Source: CALABS01 sp050260775
GTDB lineage: Bacteria; Pseudomonadota; Alphaproteobacteria; Rhodospirillales; Magnetospirillaceae
Length of the DNA: 64,000 bases
Assembly: GCA_050260775.1 (NCBI GenBank)
Contig: JBLNCP010000005.1
Coordinates: 7,722-71,721 of the forward strand
Direction: 5' to 3'
Shown: piece after piece, positions 63,901 through 64,000 of the stretch
Layout of the letters: every line of letters starts with the position of its first letter
How positions within the stretch are numbered: the first letter of the stretch is position 1
Program-made: the position numbers and the translations under genes
The notes under the pieces: model-generated
The model's input: only the letters and a program-made list of their open reading frames with translations
Told to the model about the DNA's origin: nothing
Database searches by the model: none

Positions 63901-64000
63901 TGACGGTCAGCAACGTCGAGACCATCACCGGCAACGACGGCAACGACGCCATCACCCTGGGTGCCGCCCAGGCCTCGGGCACCATCACCCTGGGCAACGG
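57924..64000 (+). CDS. Giant RTX-like tandem-repeat protein (partial, runs off the window)
   Basis: From ATG 57924 (MTVYTGTASNDTYTLDTANA, with GAGGGGGG upstream) one frame stays open to the window end, over 2,025 codons. It consists of about 46-residue units. Each has SNVETITGNAGNDTITLG followed by SGTIDLGNGTDKLTLANGTN, with short insertions or deletions. The GNAGNDTITLG part resembles one RTX calcium-binding nonapeptide per unit. The product is rich in Thr, Asn, Gly and Asp, very poor in Lys and Arg, and has few Cys. There is no signal peptide, so type I secretion by a C-terminal signal outside the window is likely. A calcium-stabilised beta-roll adhesin or surface layer protein is the best guess. 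Confidence 0.88.
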   Translation, partial: MTVYTGTASNDTYTLDTANAVDVDLGNQTDTLKIAGTAAINITVSNVETIIGNAGDETITLGTACTSGNINLGAGTDVLTLANGTNTLVVSNVETVIGNAGADTLTLSAAQTTGTIDLGDGIDKLTLANVTNTFTVSNVETLTGGTGADTITLGAAQGSGKIDLLGGVDRLNLADGGNTLTVTNVECVVGGSGTDVVTLGTGNNTTSVTGVETIISGTGNDSITLSTAATGVSVDLGSSSDTLTLAAGTNSLSVSGVETIVGKGGDDTITLTNVAGSSSNTTIDLGNGTDVLNLANGANTLVAKNVETIMGNDGADTLTLGAAQSSGTIDLGNGTDKLNLTAGQAYTLTVTNVESITGNTGNETITLGAVQTSGKIDLGAGTDKLTLADGGDNTLSVANVESVVGGDANDAITFTSAANASVADVETIIGSGSDDIVALTAAMTGGTVSLAGGADTLVLGNFTNSLTVAGVETVIGKGGTDVVTLSNAANTLTVSNIDTVLGNDQADTVTLAAGQTGVTLDLGNGTDKVLLGSGTNNITVANVENVTTSANATGTDTVTISTQMSSGSVDLGAGSDKLILADGGDNTLSVANVESVVGGDANDAITFTSAANASVADVETVIGGSGSDVITLTAAMTDGTVSLAGGADTLILGNFTNSLTVACVETVIGKGGDDTVTFSAAPPSGSTIDLGAGTDIVNLANAASTLTVANVETVLGNEQADTITLAASQTGVTLDLGNGTDKVLLGSGTNNVTLANVEAVYGAANATGADTVTVSTQLVSGATIDLGAGNDSLTLSGVDNTAKVYNVETLVGGTGDDNITLGNAIKNAKIDLGAGNDTVTLASGDNTLTISNVETITGGSSGNDVITLGSNASDVTVNLGGGTSDRLILANGGMTVTVANVEFVVGGNGTDVVILANQGNTLTVSNVETVLGNELADVLTLGSVAASGTSVDLGNGTDKLVLANGANTISIANVETVTGGTGNDAVTVTTDFTSGKIDLGTGTDTLVLSSGDNTLSVANVETLTGGAGNDDITMTTAANGAIDLGGGVNTLRLGTGSNRLTIANVDSIVGCSGDDAITLQTTASNLSINLGSGNDALTLSNGDNVLTACAIETLVGGSGNDTITLGGAAGNASTPFTVNLGAGTDVLTLANATNNLVVSNVETVTGDDGADSITLGASQAGVSLDLGNSTDKLTLGNGVNNVTVANVESITGIGGNDTVTVTTDFTSTSQSVDLGSGTDTLILSSGDNTLKVANVERVIADAGNDTLVLSNTTANASFELGGGNDSITLNASGGSLTIANAETITGGAGNDVVTLGVNTADAIIDLKGGNNRLILANGDNTLSVANVQTITGNAGNDTITFTAAAANGSSVDLGAGTDVIQLGNFTNTLTIANVETVLGNEGADTVTLAPGSTTAVDLGNGSDKLILGTGNNTLTVSNVETITGNSGADAITLGTVVTSGSIELGAGNDVLTLANGDNTLTVANVETVIGDAGNDAITLSNGVATGRFDLGDGNDTLTLGNGTNGVTVANVETLYGNAGNDTVTLTTVLTNATVDLKAGTDKITLANGDNIVTIANAETVIGGTGNDNVTLTGTLANGLVDLGDGDDTLTLGNGSSISLTIANVETLNLGSGNDTINLKAALTNAAYDLMGGTDTLVLANGTNAITATNVEVVLGNAGNDAITLGGNLSSGTMDLKGGTDTLILANGDNTLTVANVETITGNDGNDAITLSSVPANAVIDLGNGNDTVTLSNAPTGTLTLTNVETVIGSANADIVRLATNLSSGSIDLGNGSDKLTLATGDNTLTVSNVETITGNTGNDALTLGRVLSNGVIDLGAGEDTLALANGTNTLAVANVETVIGGTGNDAITLSNGANTLTVTDVETITGNAGNDTITLGNVIANGVVSLGNGTDVLTLANGTNSVTVTGVESVVGNAGNDAITLGAAGTVSVTDVETVVGSANADTIVLTTSGTGTIDLKGGNDALTLSNTGDFTLTVSNVETITGNDGNDAITLGAAQASGTITLGN
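59082..60302 (+). repeat. Recent in-frame tandem duplication inside the giant gene
   Basis: The segment starting CTCGCCGACGGCGGCGACAA (59661) copies the one at 59082 with few changes, at a constant 579-bp (193-codon) offset for about 275 bp. The similarity continues to about 60302 after a 63-bp (21-codon) insertion in the second copy. The reading frame is kept throughout. Sequence identity here far exceeds that between ordinary repeat units of this gene. Confidence 0.85.

Overview
The window is high-GC DNA from an alphaproteobacterium. The mix points to a motile, respiratory member of the Rhodospirillales, and the gene content reminds me most of Magnetospirillum and its relatives. The signs are a pdhA-pdhB cluster with a lipoyl domain on E1-beta, NnrS, several c-di-GMP and chemotaxis proteins, a MaoC-phosphotransacetylase fusion, and abundant palindromic intergenic repeats. 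The genus is a judgement from memory. No magnetosome genes, rRNA or tRNA genes were seen.

Layout. 1-8.9 kb: a truncated MarR regulator diverging from a fumarylpyruvate-hydrolase-like gene; an unrecognised 492-aa gene; a sigma-54 activator without a receiver domain; a soluble lytic transglycosylase; a PCuAC copper chaperone with a CxxC partner; dapA-smpB; and a molybdopterin sulfite-oxidase-like protein. 8.9-14.7 kb: a same-strand set of periplasmic binding protein, PAS histidine kinase and methyl-accepting chemotaxis protein. 14.7-18.4 kb: M23 peptidase, pgpA, pncC/cinA, a cyclic-nucleotide-binding protein without an obvious DNA-binding domain, a lipoprotein and a cyclophilin-like protein. 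18.5-24.2 kb: ackA and maoC-pta, divergent from an NDP-forming acyl-CoA synthetase/GNAT fusion. 24.2-31.9 kb: two GGDEF/EAL proteins (one with a ruined GGDEF motif), a motAB pair, a metallo-beta-lactamase-fold hydrolase and a SAM hydroxide adenosyltransferase. 31.9-34.8 kb: nnrS with an FNR-type box upstream, and a zinc alcohol dehydrogenase.

34.8-42.6 kb is a pyruvate dehydrogenase and lipoate cluster, read on the minus strand as pdhA-pdhB-pdhC-two unknown genes-lpdA-lipA-ratA/COQ10, with a striking palindrome before pdhA. 43-49.7 kb carries ftsB, eno, kdsA, pyrG, secG and tpiA, with a 1-kb repeat-filled gap containing an AT-richer island. 49.8-52.3 kb is a dsrE-tusA-SQR-DUF1641 sulfur module. 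52.5-57.4 kb: PpiD-like chaperone, trpE, a metal-binding HMA protein and a divergent polysaccharide deacetylase.

From 57,924 to the window end runs one open frame of more than 2,000 codons. It encodes a giant protein built of about 46-residue repeats, each with one RTX-like Gly-Asn-Asp motif. The gene is cut by the window edge and contains a recent internal duplication. It is the most unusual object in the window. Next in interest are the binding-protein/kinase/chemoreceptor set, the two unknown genes inside the PDH cluster and the repeat-flanked island near 48.4 kb.
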